Positions 33,968 to 42,389 of a DNA stretch of 64,000 bases are shown piece by piece. The stretch comes from Pseudohalioglobus lutimaris (GTDB taxonomy: Bacteria > Pseudomonadota > Gammaproteobacteria > Pseudomonadales > Halieaceae). A program made the position numbers and the translations under genes. A model generated the notes under the pieces. It was not told where the DNA came from. It did no database searches and saw only the letters and a program-made list of their open reading frames with translations. The stretch covers positions 88,027 through 152,026 of the forward strand of contig NZ_PKUS01000011.1 of NCBI RefSeq assembly GCF_002866825.1, given 5' to 3'. Every line of letters begins with the position of its first letter. The first letter of the stretch is position 1.

Positions 33968-36316
33968 ATGCAGAAACAATTCAGGAACTCACTCATGAGC
34001 GTTGCCGTACTGGCAGCCCTTGGAGTGTCTGACTATGCCGCAGCGCAACTTGAAGAAGTTGTGGTAACGGCACGAAAAAGAGCGGAAAGCATGCAGGATG
34101 TGCCTATGGCCATTTCTGCATTCAGCGCCCAGCAGCTGCAGGATGCGCAGATCGATGGCATGGAAGATCTTGAGCGCATGACCCCTAACGTCACCCTCAC
34201 TGAAACCAGTGGTCTTCAGGCTGGCTCGATAGCGGTCTTCATACGCGGTATCGGCAATGATCCCGGTTTTGCGCAGGGTGTGGGCATTTACGTCGATGAC
34301 GTGTACATGAACCGCACAGCTGGCGCACTATTGGAAGTCTATGACGTGGAGCGCATCGAAGTGCTGAAGGGCCCCCAGGGTCACCTTTATGGGCGTAATA
34401 CCATTGGCGGTGCGATCAAGTACGTTTCTCGAGAGCCCTCTGAAGAGGTGATGGGTGGCGTCGAGCTCAAGACAGGCGAGTTTGACCTGATGCAGCTCAA
34501 GGCCAACATTTCCGGCCCTATCATTGGGGACACTTTGCTGGGTAGCTTTGGCGCACTGTATCGCGAACGAGACGGTATCCAGGAAAATACCCTCGACGGT
34601 GAGGAGTTCTGGGATCAGGATGTGGCATCCTATCGCGGCAGTCTGATATGGAACGCGACAGACAGCCTGCGCATCAAACTGGCTGGCGACTATTTTAAGG
34701 ACGATTCCACTCCGCGCATACCCAATCGCAGTGGTGTAAACACAGCCTTCATGGGCCAGCTTGATTTCTTCACCAATGGCGCAAATTTCTTCCTGGCGCC
34801 CGGTACCGGCCTGCTGCAGTCCCCGAACGATGCGGGTTTGCCCTCGGACCCGGATGAAGTATCCACCGACCAGGGTGCACTGCTCGATGAGTATGAAATA
34901 GAGGCGACCACCGTAGCAGTGACCATTGACTGGGACATTAACGACCAGTGGTCTTTCAAGTCGATCACCGCCCAGCGCAATGTTGATCACATTCAGCCCT
35001 TCGATTTTGACGGTAGTGAGCAGAACTTTATCAACACCATCAATGATCGTGAGTTCGAGGATTTCAGCCAGGAATTCCAGGTTAACTATAGCGGAGACAG
35101 CTTTGAAGTCGTCGCCGGAGCCTATTACCTGGACGGTGATACCTCGGCCCCGGGTGTCACTACCCAGACTCCGCGCCTGTTGGGTACAACGCTGCAGTTC
35201 AAAGATACCTTTGTTGATGAGCGGGAAATTCAGTCAACCTCTGTCTACGCCAACGTGGACTGGAGCATCTCCGAGAGCTGGCAGCTGTCGTTTGGCGGAC
35301 GTTACACCAAGGACGAGAGAGAGGAACGCCAGCAAGCCACGGTCGACCAGACCTTGTATGCGCTTGCGCTGGGTAACACGCCCTTTGGCGTTGTGCCCCT
35401 GGCCATCGCACCGGGACAGGGTGACAATGCCGCTGCCAGCCCCAACTTCGTGGCCTGGGCGACACCTTTCACCGATGCTATCGACATTTCATTCCCCGAG
35501 CCAACCAATGCCAAGGATGACTGGACCGAATTCTCGCCCAGCGCACGCCTGACGTGGTTTGCAACCGATGACATGATGGTTTATGCGGGCTTCTCCAACG
35601 GCTTCAAGTCCGGCGGTTTCCAGAGACAAAGTGGTAAGAGCACTGCATTCGACCCGGAAACTGTGGATTCCTACACTCTGGGTATCAAGAGCACCTGGCT
35701 CGACGGCACACTGCGTGCCAACGGTGAGGTCTTCCTCAACGATTATCAGGACAAGCAGTTGGCAACCATTGGCCTGGTCGAAGGTAACCTGGAAGAGTTT
35801 GTCGATAACGTGGGTGAACTGGAGACCAGCGGTGTTGAACTGGAGTTGATCTGGCTGCCCGCTTTAGAGGGACTCACAGTGGGTCTAAACGTGGGCTACC
35901 TCGACGTGGATGTGAAGGCCTTTGATTCTGAAGAGGGCGACCGTGCTGACACCACAGCAATTGGCTTCTCTCCTGACTGGACCGTAGCAGCGCGGGTCAA
36001 CTATGACTTCGATCTCTCCGATTGGGGCACCATGATGATTGGTACTGACGTTGCCTATCGCACCGACTCTTACACCAACTCGCCCATCGACCTGACCAAT
36101 GAAGCTGCCGCTGAAGCGCAGATTCAGGAAGAGCATGCGATCTGGAACGCCATCGCGGCATTCCGCAGCGCTGATGGCCACTGGCGGGTGGCGGTAGAAG
36201 GCAAGAACCTCGAAGACAAGCGGGTGGTCACCAACACCTTTGACCTGACCCTGTTCCAGACTGCCGGTTATAACATGCCGCGCACCTGGGCTGTGTCAGT
36301 CGGCTACGAGTTCTAG
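33968..36316 (+). CDS. TonB-dependent outer-membrane receptor
   Basis: 782 residues: signal peptide (about 1-26), a TonB box (EEVVVTARKR, about 29-38), the plug domain (about 40-160; VFIRGIGNDPG, YVDDVYMNRTAG, VERIEVLKGPQGHLYGRNT) and a 22-strand barrel ending in a C-terminal Phe (SVGYEF). The plug resembles receptors often found beside steroid, terpenoid and other hydrophobic-substrate genes, whereas the Fur-box-like site upstream would fit a siderophore receptor; the ligand is unresolved. AGGAG ribosome site and a strong terminator frame it as a single-gene unit. Confidence 0.93.
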   Translation: MQKQFRNSLMSVAVLAALGVSDYAAAQLEEVVVTARKRAESMQDVPMAISAFSAQQLQDAQIDGMEDLERMTPNVTLTETSGLQAGSIAVFIRGIGNDPGFAQGVGIYVDDVYMNRTAGALLEVYDVERIEVLKGPQGHLYGRNTIGGAIKYVSREPSEEVMGGVELKTGEFDLMQLKANISGPIIGDTLLGSFGALYRERDGIQENTLDGEEFWDQDVASYRGSLIWNATDSLRIKLAGDYFKDDSTPRIPNRSGVNTAFMGQLDFFTNGANFFLAPGTGLLQSPNDAGLPSDPDEVSTDQGALLDEYEIEATTVAVTIDWDINDQWSFKSITAQRNVDHIQPFDFDGSEQNFINTINDREFEDFSQEFQVNYSGDSFEVVAGAYYLDGDTSAPGVTTQTPRLLGTTLQFKDTFVDEREIQSTSVYANVDWSISESWQLSFGGRYTKDEREERQQATVDQTLYALALGNTPFGVVPLAIAPGQGDNAAASPNFVAWATPFTDAIDISFPEPTNAKDDWTEFSPSARLTWFATDDMMVYAGFSNGFKSGGFQRQSGKSTAFDPETVDSYTLGIKSTWLDGTLRANGEVFLNDYQDKQLATIGLVEGNLEEFVDNVGELETSGVELELIWLPALEGLTVGLNVGYLDVDVKAFDSEEGDRADTTAIGFSPDWTVAARVNYDFDLSDWGTMMIGTDVAYRTDSYTNSPIDLTNEAAAEAQIQEEHAIWNAIAAFRSADGHWRVAVEGKNLEDKRVVTNTFDLTLFQTAGYNMPRTWAVSVGYEF

Positions 36317-36353
36317 AACGGTAGTAGTGTGGAGCCCATTTGGGTCTCTTGTT

Positions 36354-36380
36354 GCCGCGTCCTACGGGCGCGGCTTTTTT
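36354..36380 (+). terminator. Rho-independent terminator after the TonB receptor
   Basis: A 9-bp stem (GCCGCGTCC with GGGCGCGGC, one T-G pair) and a 3-nt loop, followed by six T. Confidence 0.88.
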
Positions 36381-36416
36381 ATGCCTGAAAGTAACGCTAT
36401 ATAAAAGGATTGGATT

Positions 36417-37289
36417 ATGAGATTCACCTTGTTAACAGGTCTGGGTGGAACAGCCGACTACCATCAGATCGCGCGCACTGCGGAGTCTGCGGGTTTTCAT
36501 TCGATGGGCGTGCCAGACAGCCTCTTTTATCCGGAGATTACCGAGTCCGACTACCCGTATATGGATACGAATGCGGTACGTCAGGTGCTTGATGGAGTGC
36601 CGGTACTGGAGCCTTTCATCGCCATGGCGGGTATGGCCGCTGTCACCGAGCGCCTGCGTTTTTATCCGGCGGTGATGAAGGTACCCGTGCGTCAGCCGCT
36701 GGTTCTGGCCAAGGCACTGTCCTCGCTAGCCGTGGCCAGCGGCGGTCGCGTCAGCCTGGGTGCCGGCCTGAGTCCATGGAAGGAAGACTTTACATTTAAC
36801 GGTGTTGATTTTGACCAGCGCGGCAAACTCTTCGACGAATGCCTGCATATTATTCGTGCGGCGATGAGTGGTGACTACTTTGAATATGAGTCAGAACATT
36901 TCAATATAGGTCGCTGTAAGCTCTCACCGGTGCCCGACACGGCAGTGCCCATGCTAATTGGTGGTCACGCCAAGCCTGCGCTGCGGCGAGCGGCCAGACT
37001 TGGTGACGGCTGGATCTCCGCCAATTCTGATTACGATACACTGAAAGGCCTGCTGCAAACGCTGGCAGAATTGCGCCGCGAGCACGGGACTGATCAAAAA
37101 GAAGGGTTCGAGATACACGCATTTGATGTCACTGCGCGCAAGATCGAAGATTACCAGCGCCTTGAAGCGCTTGGGGTCACAGATATCTGTGTAAATCCGT
37201 GGAATGCCTATGATCCTGATATTACGCTGGAGAAGAAACTGGCGGGTATCCAGCGCTTCGCAGAGGGTATTATCCACCGCTATCCGTAA
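36417..37289 (+). CDS. LLM-class flavin-dependent oxidoreductase
   Basis: 290-residue luciferase-like monooxygenase fold. The family hallmarks are an N-terminal strand and helix (MRFTLLTGLGG), the LSSLAVASGGRVSLGAG barrel segment, and the VPMLIGGHAKPALRRAARLGDGW stretch that binds the flavin phosphate. It lacks the paired heterodimer partner of luciferase and resembles the TIGR03619-type group, in which actinobacterial members use F420; in a gammaproteobacterium FMN is likelier. Isolated between a terminator and a convergent SDR. Substrate not predictable. Confidence 0.83.
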   Translation: MRFTLLTGLGGTADYHQIARTAESAGFHSMGVPDSLFYPEITESDYPYMDTNAVRQVLDGVPVLEPFIAMAGMAAVTERLRFYPAVMKVPVRQPLVLAKALSSLAVASGGRVSLGAGLSPWKEDFTFNGVDFDQRGKLFDECLHIIRAAMSGDYFEYESEHFNIGRCKLSPVPDTAVPMLIGGHAKPALRRAARLGDGWISANSDYDTLKGLLQTLAELRREHGTDQKEGFEIHAFDVTARKIEDYQRLEALGVTDICVNPWNAYDPDITLEKKLAGIQRFAEGIIHRYP

Positions 37290-37321
37290 ACCCTGCGCCG
37301 GACTTATCACCCGGCTGTAAT

Positions 37322-37342
37322 CCTGCCCCATACTGGGGCAGG
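37322..37342. terminator. Perfect hairpin between convergent genes
   Basis: CCTGCCCCA and TGGGGCAGG form a perfect 9-bp stem with a 3-nt loop, centred between the LLM gene and the convergent SDR. It lacks a T-run on either strand, so it may act as a shared, Rho-assisted or 3'-stabilising element. Confidence 0.5.
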
Positions 37343-37356
37343 CCAGGGTGAAATTC

Positions 37357-38118
37357 CTAGAGGGACTCTGGACGCATCATCGCATCGTGGCCGCCGTCGA
37401 TATACAGCATCGCTCCGCAGATGAAGCCTGCACGGTCGCTGAGCAAGAAGCTGGCGGCGTCGGCCATGTCCTGGGGGACACCGGGCCTGCCGACTGGAAT
37501 AGACGCAATAAACTGTTTTATCGCCTCACTGTAAGTGGGGTCATCCTCGACGGCCATGCTCAGGGGAGTGCGGGTGTAACCCGGCCCTATGGCATTCATG
37601 CGAATGCCCTCGGCAGCGTAGGCCTGGGTATTCTGGCGCATCCAGCGCGTTACCGCTTGTTTGGTGCCGGAGTAAACCGGCTGTCCTTCCATTTCTTCCG
37701 CCAGCGCAAAGGCCTGCTGCTCGTTTCCTTCCAGCAGTGCGCTGATGAAGTCGGGGTTTGTCGGCATGGGCGCGGAGTTTGAGGAGACCAGCAATACAGC
37801 TGCCTTGTTGCGAGCCAGCATGGGGCGCAGCCCCGCTATCAGCTCAACCGTGCCGTAGTAATTGACGCTGGTTATCAGTGACTTGTTGGGTACGTGCGAG
37901 CCAAGCCCTGCGCTGGTAACCAGGCCTGCCAGTTCGCCTCCGGTGGCGGCTTCTATGGCGCCGATGGCGTCTGTACGGCCTTCAGCAGTCGACAGGTCAG
38001 CGACGATGTCCGCCTCCTGGATGTCCAGGCTGAGGCAGCGGTTGCCTTCGCTCCTGAGCTGCTCAGCGATGGCCAGTCCAATACCGCTGGCGCCGCCAGT
38101 AATAACATAGGTTCCCAT
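37357..38118 (-). CDS. SDR resembling 3-alpha-hydroxysteroid dehydrogenase
   Basis: 253-residue SDR. Compared from memory with Comamonas 3-alpha-HSD/carbonyl reductase, it shares the DIQEADIVADLSTAEGR region after beta-2, SVNYYGTVEL, the YSGTK catalytic pair and the distinctive C-terminus IDGGHDAMMRPE. The family interconverts 3-keto and 3-alpha-hydroxy steroids with NAD(H). It carries TGGASGIG (7-14). It is the last gene of the minus-strand operon behind MaoC, SDR and the PQQ enzyme (3-bp gap). Steroid use is a reasonable but unproven inference. Confidence 0.85.
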   Translation of the reverse strand: MGTYVITGGASGIGLAIAEQLRSEGNRCLSLDIQEADIVADLSTAEGRTDAIGAIEAATGGELAGLVTSAGLGSHVPNKSLITSVNYYGTVELIAGLRPMLARNKAAVLLVSSNSAPMPTNPDFISALLEGNEQQAFALAEEMEGQPVYSGTKQAVTRWMRQNTQAYAAEGIRMNAIGPGYTRTPLSMAVEDDPTYSEAIKQFIASIPVGRPGVPQDMADAASFLLSDRAGFICGAMLYIDGGHDAMMRPESL

Positions 38119-38121
38119 AAT

Positions 38122-40302
38122 TTATTTTCCTGTTCTGTTAGTCGGGGGTGTCGTTTCCTGCAGTGCCGAGGCGGCAGTGTGCCCATCGGCATCAGCTTGG
38201 GGCAGGGCAAAGGCGATGTAGCTGTCTCCGGTGGGCGTGCCCAACTTGCCGCCGCTGCAGGTAACTACAATATATTGTCTGCCGCCGATTTCATATGTGG
38301 CCGGTGTTGCGTAGCCGGCCGCAGGTAATTTGTACTGCCAGAGCAGTTTGCCGCTGCGCTTGTCGAAAATGCGCAGCATCTCATCGGAGGTGGCTGCGAT
38401 AATGAGCAGTCCGCCAGCGGTAACCACTGGACCGCCATAGTTGCGCGTGCCAGTAGCCGGAACGCCTTCCTCGCGTAGCTGCGCGTATTCGCCCAGCGTT
38501 ACCTGCCAGGCCCGCTTGCCGGTGGCCAGGTCAATGGCGGTGAGCGTGCCCCAGGGCGGCTGCACCGCCGGGTAAAAACGTTCGTCGACAAAATCGTTGT
38601 AGCCGGCGAACACATAGGCGGTCTCGGTTTCCCCGTCCTGTTCTGCGCTGGCCTCACCCGCATCAAACGCGAATACGTAGTCCACGAGCGCTTCGAGATC
38701 ATGGCGAGCCAGCTGGGGAAACGGCATCATGCGGCCCTTGCCAGCGCGGATCACCTCCATGGCGTCTCGCTTGTCGCTGCGCTGGGCAATGCCGGCCAAT
38801 GCGGGTGCATAGGGATAAAAGCCCTGCAAATCCAGGCCGTGACAGCCGCTACACTGTTGACGAAACAGGAATGCTCCACGGCCCACACTGCTGCCTTTAT
38901 TTACCTCAACTGCCTGCACCTGAATGATGTGCGGCGCCTCAATGGCGTTGATGTAGTAGAGATTGCTCTGCGGGTCAAAAGCACCGCCACCCCAGTTGCC
39001 ACCGCCATAAAACCCGGGAAAGAGCACCGATTTCTTAAGCCCCGGGGGGCGCATGTAAGCGAACTCCTCGGCGTCTTCCAGCTGCTTTTTGACATACGCG
39101 TAAGTGCGGGGGTTTATCTGCGACAGGTCGTCAGCCGAAAAAGTCTGGCGGGTAAATGGTTCGGGTAAAGTGACCATGGGTTGTGTGGGGTAGGCCACTT
39201 CGCCCGGTACATTGGATGCCGGCACCGGCACTTCCTCAATCGGGAACACAGGTTTACCCGTATCGCGGTCAAGCAGGTAGAGCACGCCCTGTTTAGATGC
39301 CTGCGCCAGCACATCACGCTTGCCGTCCTGGGTGGTGACTGTCGCCAGGGTCGGCGCGGAGCTGAGATCCCGGTCCCATAGATCGTGATGCACGGTTTGG
39401 AAGTGCCAGAGGCGCTTACCGCTGCGTGCATCCAGAGCGATGATAGTATTACCAAAGAGGTTGGCACCGACACGCCCGGAGCCGTCAAAATCGGGTGTGG
39501 GTGAACCGGTGGGAACGTAGACCACGCCCCTTTCCCGATCCACGCTCATGCCTGCCCAGGCGTTGGCGCCGCCGGCCGTTTCCCAGGCCCTGGCAGGCCA
39601 GGTTTCGTGGCCGGTTTCGCCGGGGTGGGGAATAGTGTGAAAGGTCCAGGCCAGTGAGCCGTCAATGGTGCTGTAGGCTCGAATGTCGCCGGGTGCCGCG
39701 CCGGCGCTTTCCGCAACCGCTGACCCCATTATGATCAGATCGTCGAAAATGACGCCGGGCGAGGGTGCATTGATGCTGACCTTTTGTGGATCCCGACCCA
39801 AGCCCAGGCGCAGGTCTACTCTGCCATTTTCGCCAAAGCTCTTTATCGGTTTTCCGGTAAGGGCGTCCAGGGCCATCAGGTAATGGCCGGTTGTGAACAG
39901 TACGCGTTTGCCCACTTCCCCTTGCCAGTACGTGATGCCGCGCATATTGGAAAGCCCGACGTGCGTCAGTGGCGGGTTGTAGGACCAGAGTTCCTTACCG
40001 CTAGCCGCATCCAGCGCGAACACGTTGTACAGCGGGTTGCGGCCATAGAGGACGTTGTCCACTATGACCGGGTTCACCTGTAGTTCGGAGGTCGCTGGCA
40101 GTGGCGCACCCTTTGCACTCTCGTAGCGCCACGCCACGGTCAGTTGCCCGACGTTGCCCTCATTGACCTGATCCAGTTCCGAGTAGTGCGTGTTGCCGTC
40201 GTCACCGCCGTAGGTCTGCCACCCGTAGAAGTCAGTGGCGCTAGCGACTGAGCCCAGGGTTAGCAGTACCAGACCAGTTAATCCGACAAGGCCCTGCCTC
40301 AT
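38122..40302 (-). CDS. PQQ-dependent dehydrogenase with internal cytochrome c domain
   Basis: 726 residues. Signal peptide (cleavage near SVASA), then a quinoprotein beta-propeller with tryptophan-docking repeats (for example ALDARSGKRLWHF, AIDLATGKRAWQV) and an HHDLWDRDLSSAP segment like the active-site Asp region of membrane glucose dehydrogenases. A cytochrome c domain with CSGCH (484-488) and a likely Met ligand (525-526) lies at about 472-548, inside the propeller rather than at the C-terminus; propeller blades resume at about 583. It should oxidise an alcohol or sugar in the periplasm. It overlaps the upstream SDR stop by one base. Confidence 0.9.
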   Translation of the reverse strand: MRQGLVGLTGLVLLTLGSVASATDFYGWQTYGGDDGNTHYSELDQVNEGNVGQLTVAWRYESAKGAPLPATSELQVNPVIVDNVLYGRNPLYNVFALDAASGKELWSYNPPLTHVGLSNMRGITYWQGEVGKRVLFTTGHYLMALDALTGKPIKSFGENGRVDLRLGLGRDPQKVSINAPSPGVIFDDLIIMGSAVAESAGAAPGDIRAYSTIDGSLAWTFHTIPHPGETGHETWPARAWETAGGANAWAGMSVDRERGVVYVPTGSPTPDFDGSGRVGANLFGNTIIALDARSGKRLWHFQTVHHDLWDRDLSSAPTLATVTTQDGKRDVLAQASKQGVLYLLDRDTGKPVFPIEEVPVPASNVPGEVAYPTQPMVTLPEPFTRQTFSADDLSQINPRTYAYVKKQLEDAEEFAYMRPPGLKKSVLFPGFYGGGNWGGGAFDPQSNLYYINAIEAPHIIQVQAVEVNKGSSVGRGAFLFRQQCSGCHGLDLQGFYPYAPALAGIAQRSDKRDAMEVIRAGKGRMMPFPQLARHDLEALVDYVFAFDAGEASAEQDGETETAYVFAGYNDFVDERFYPAVQPPWGTLTAIDLATGKRAWQVTLGEYAQLREEGVPATGTRNYGGPVVTAGGLLIIAATSDEMLRIFDKRSGKLLWQYKLPAAGYATPATYEIGGRQYIVVTCSGGKLGTPTGDSYIAFALPQADADGHTAASALQETTPPTNRTGK

Positions 40303-41108
40303 TATACGTCCCGGTTATCCAGGGTCAGCTTCCAGTCGGGTACGTGCAACTGCGGTGTCTTGCCGCCGTCCACCGGTAAAACGATACCGGTTATGAATGC
40401 AGCATCGTCAGAGGCAAGGAAGCAGATGCTATGCGCAAGGTCCTCCGGGGTGCCAAGGCGGTGAATGGGGATGGAGCTTGCCATCAGCTCTTTCATGGCC
40501 TCATTCTTACCAACCGATGCGTCCAGACCGGGGGTTTCCACTGCGCCAGGAGCGACCACGTTGACCCGCACGCCGTAGGGTGCAGCTTCCATTGCTGCGC
40601 ACATGCTGAACTGGTTTACCGCGGCTTTTGCGGCGGAATAAGCGCCCGCGGCGACACCGGCGCGCAGGCTGCTCACCGAGGAAATGTTAATGATGGAACC
40701 GCTGCCCTGGGGCTGCATAATCTTCATTGCTGCCTGTACACCGATAAAGACGCTCTCTACCGAAACGCCGAAGTTGGCGCGCCAGTCCTCAATATTCTGG
40801 TCCAATACCATGCCGCCGATGACTGACGGGGCATTGTTGACCAGCACGTCCAGGCGGCCGAATTCTTCAGCGGTATCGGCAATGAGTTTGGCGAAGGCAT
40901 CGATATCTCCGATATCCAGTTCCACTCCCTTGAACTTGCCACCAAACTGGGCGATCTCTTCTGCCAGGCTGTCCAGCCGCGGCATTCGGCGGGCGCAGGC
41001 AATAACCTGGGCACCTTCCCTGGCGAGTTGCAGGGCAGTGGCCCGGCCAATACCCATGCTGCCGCCAGTCACGATGGCGACCTTTCCGTCAAAGCGTTGC
41101 TGTGTCAT
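40302..41108 (-). CDS. SDR-family oxidoreductase
   Basis: 268-residue classical SDR with TGGSMGIG as the cofactor motif, NNAPSVIGG after beta-4, Ser in NISSVSSL, YSAAK catalytic pair and a GIVLPVDGG C-terminal segment. Arg residues after beta-2 (ACARRMPRL) suggest NADP preference. It is the second gene of a four-gene minus-strand operon, between the MaoC hydratase and the PQQ dehydrogenase, with TAATG overlap into the latter. A beta-hydroxyacyl or hydroxysteroid substrate is plausible from context. Confidence 0.87.
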   Translation of the reverse strand: MTQQRFDGKVAIVTGGSMGIGRATALQLAREGAQVIACARRMPRLDSLAEEIAQFGGKFKGVELDIGDIDAFAKLIADTAEEFGRLDVLVNNAPSVIGGMVLDQNIEDWRANFGVSVESVFIGVQAAMKIMQPQGSGSIINISSVSSLRAGVAAGAYSAAKAAVNQFSMCAAMEAAPYGVRVNVVAPGAVETPGLDASVGKNEAMKELMASSIPIHRLGTPEDLAHSICFLASDDAAFITGIVLPVDGGKTPQLHVPDWKLTLDNRDV

Positions 41109-41161
41109 GTGGTGTATGCTCCTCTCTTTGTGTGTTCCGAATCCATTCGTTGAATGCGCGG

Positions 41162-42169
41162 TTACAGTGCCAACGTGGCCGTGCCACTGACATGGTAGCC
41201 GCGGCTGTTGCGTCCGCCAAACTGCACTTCAACCTGGCCGTCGTCTGCGGCAGAAACCTGCCCCTGCATAACCATGGTATCACCGGGTACGTTTGGTGCC
41301 ATCAGTTTGAATCTCAGCTTCTGCAGGCGGCTGCCAGGGCCAGCCCAGTCACTGAGGTAGCGGGCGCACAGGCCGCTGGTGGTGAGTATATTCATAAAAA
41401 TATCGGGCATGGCCGCTGCTCTGGCAGCTGGTGCATTATGGTGTACGTCGATGAAGTCCTGAGTGGCAACGGCGCCGCTGACAATCAGCTTATGGGTGAT
41501 GGGGATCGCCAGTTCAGGCAGCTGCTGTCCAGCGGACACTGAGCTCGGGTCAAGATCGACAAAATCAGGCTCCCATTCGCTGGTCGGGAGTGTTACCGGC
41601 TGTGCTGAATCTGCCGAGTTACTGTCATCCGCCTGCTGTTCCTGGGCAGGCGCATACTGCAGATAGGTAATCAGTGCCTCGGCGAAAAGCTGCTCGTTCT
41701 GGTCCAGATACTCAACTCGCTCAGTCACAAAGTAGCCCTGGCCCAGCCCGGTCTCTTTCAGTTCACTGATATTAACGACCGTCGTAAAGTGGTGGGCCCT
41801 GTCACCCTCGTTCAGGTAACGATGGAAGCTGATGTCATAGCTCACAGCCACGTTGGCCGGAAAACCGTGCTCACTGAGTGTATCGAAGACCTGATAGGGG
41901 GCGTCGTCGGTCGAGCCCGGCGCGTAGACCATATTGACGTCGCGCATGGTCCACATCTGCATCATTGCCGGTGGCGCTAGCGCAGAGGTGATACCCCGTG
42001 CTGCCTGGTAAGCCGTATCCAGGTAGAGCGGGTTGCGGTCACCCATGGCGCTGCACCATTGCCAGACCTGTACACGGCTTACCGGGTTAAAGCTGTTGTA
42101 AGGCCCCAGCCGATTGCCTGTCAGTGCCTTGGTATCCAGTTCTTTCTGATCAGAGACCGCGCGATTCAT
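41162..42169 (-). CDS. Double-hotdog MaoC-type hydratase, ChsH2/ChsH1-like
   Basis: 335 residues with two hotdog halves. The N-terminal half (about 20-175) has the hydratase-like GDRNPLY (43-49). The C-terminal half (about 220-335) has TQDFIDVHHN (236-245) followed by MPDIFMNILTTSGLCARYLSDWAG, strongly reminiscent of ChsH1, the sterol side-chain enoyl-CoA hydratase subunit. A Glu/Gln/Ser-rich linker (about 173-200) joins them. In mycobacteria these halves are separate proteins. It would hydrate enoyl-CoA during beta-oxidation of a branched or polycyclic side chain. It is the first gene of the operon and diverges from htpG. Confidence 0.8.
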   Translation of the reverse strand: MNRAVSDQKELDTKALTGNRLGPYNSFNPVSRVQVWQWCSAMGDRNPLYLDTAYQAARGITSALAPPAMMQMWTMRDVNMVYAPGSTDDAPYQVFDTLSEHGFPANVAVSYDISFHRYLNEGDRAHHFTTVVNISELKETGLGQGYFVTERVEYLDQNEQLFAEALITYLQYAPAQEQQADDSNSADSAQPVTLPTSEWEPDFVDLDPSSVSAGQQLPELAIPITHKLIVSGAVATQDFIDVHHNAPAARAAAMPDIFMNILTTSGLCARYLSDWAGPGSRLQKLRFKLMAPNVPGDTMVMQGQVSAADDGQVEVQFGGRNSRGYHVSGTATLAL

Positions 42170-42303
42170 AATTCTGCCTTTTCTGCTGCACGATCCAAAA
42201 TCTTAGGTCTTTTGCTTTGCAGCCGACAGCACCGAAGGGGTCGAATACATGTGCGAGATGTGTCAATCACCCAGCGGGGGCCCGGCAATGGCGGCATTCT
42301 ACC

Positions 42304-42332
42304 CTTGAAAACGGCAGGCAGTGGCCCCATAT
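42304..42332 (+). promoter_or_regulatory. Sigma-32 heat-shock promoter of htpG
   Basis: CTTGAAA, 14-bp spacer, CCCCATAT: an exact match to the RpoH consensus (CTTGAAA, 11-16 bp, CCCCATNT). The -10 ends 57 bp before the htpG start. Confidence 0.92.
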
Positions 42333-42389
42333 CCCCCCGCAGGTAATAATCTAATTAAATTTCAATCGCTTAGCTATCGAGGTTGACCA

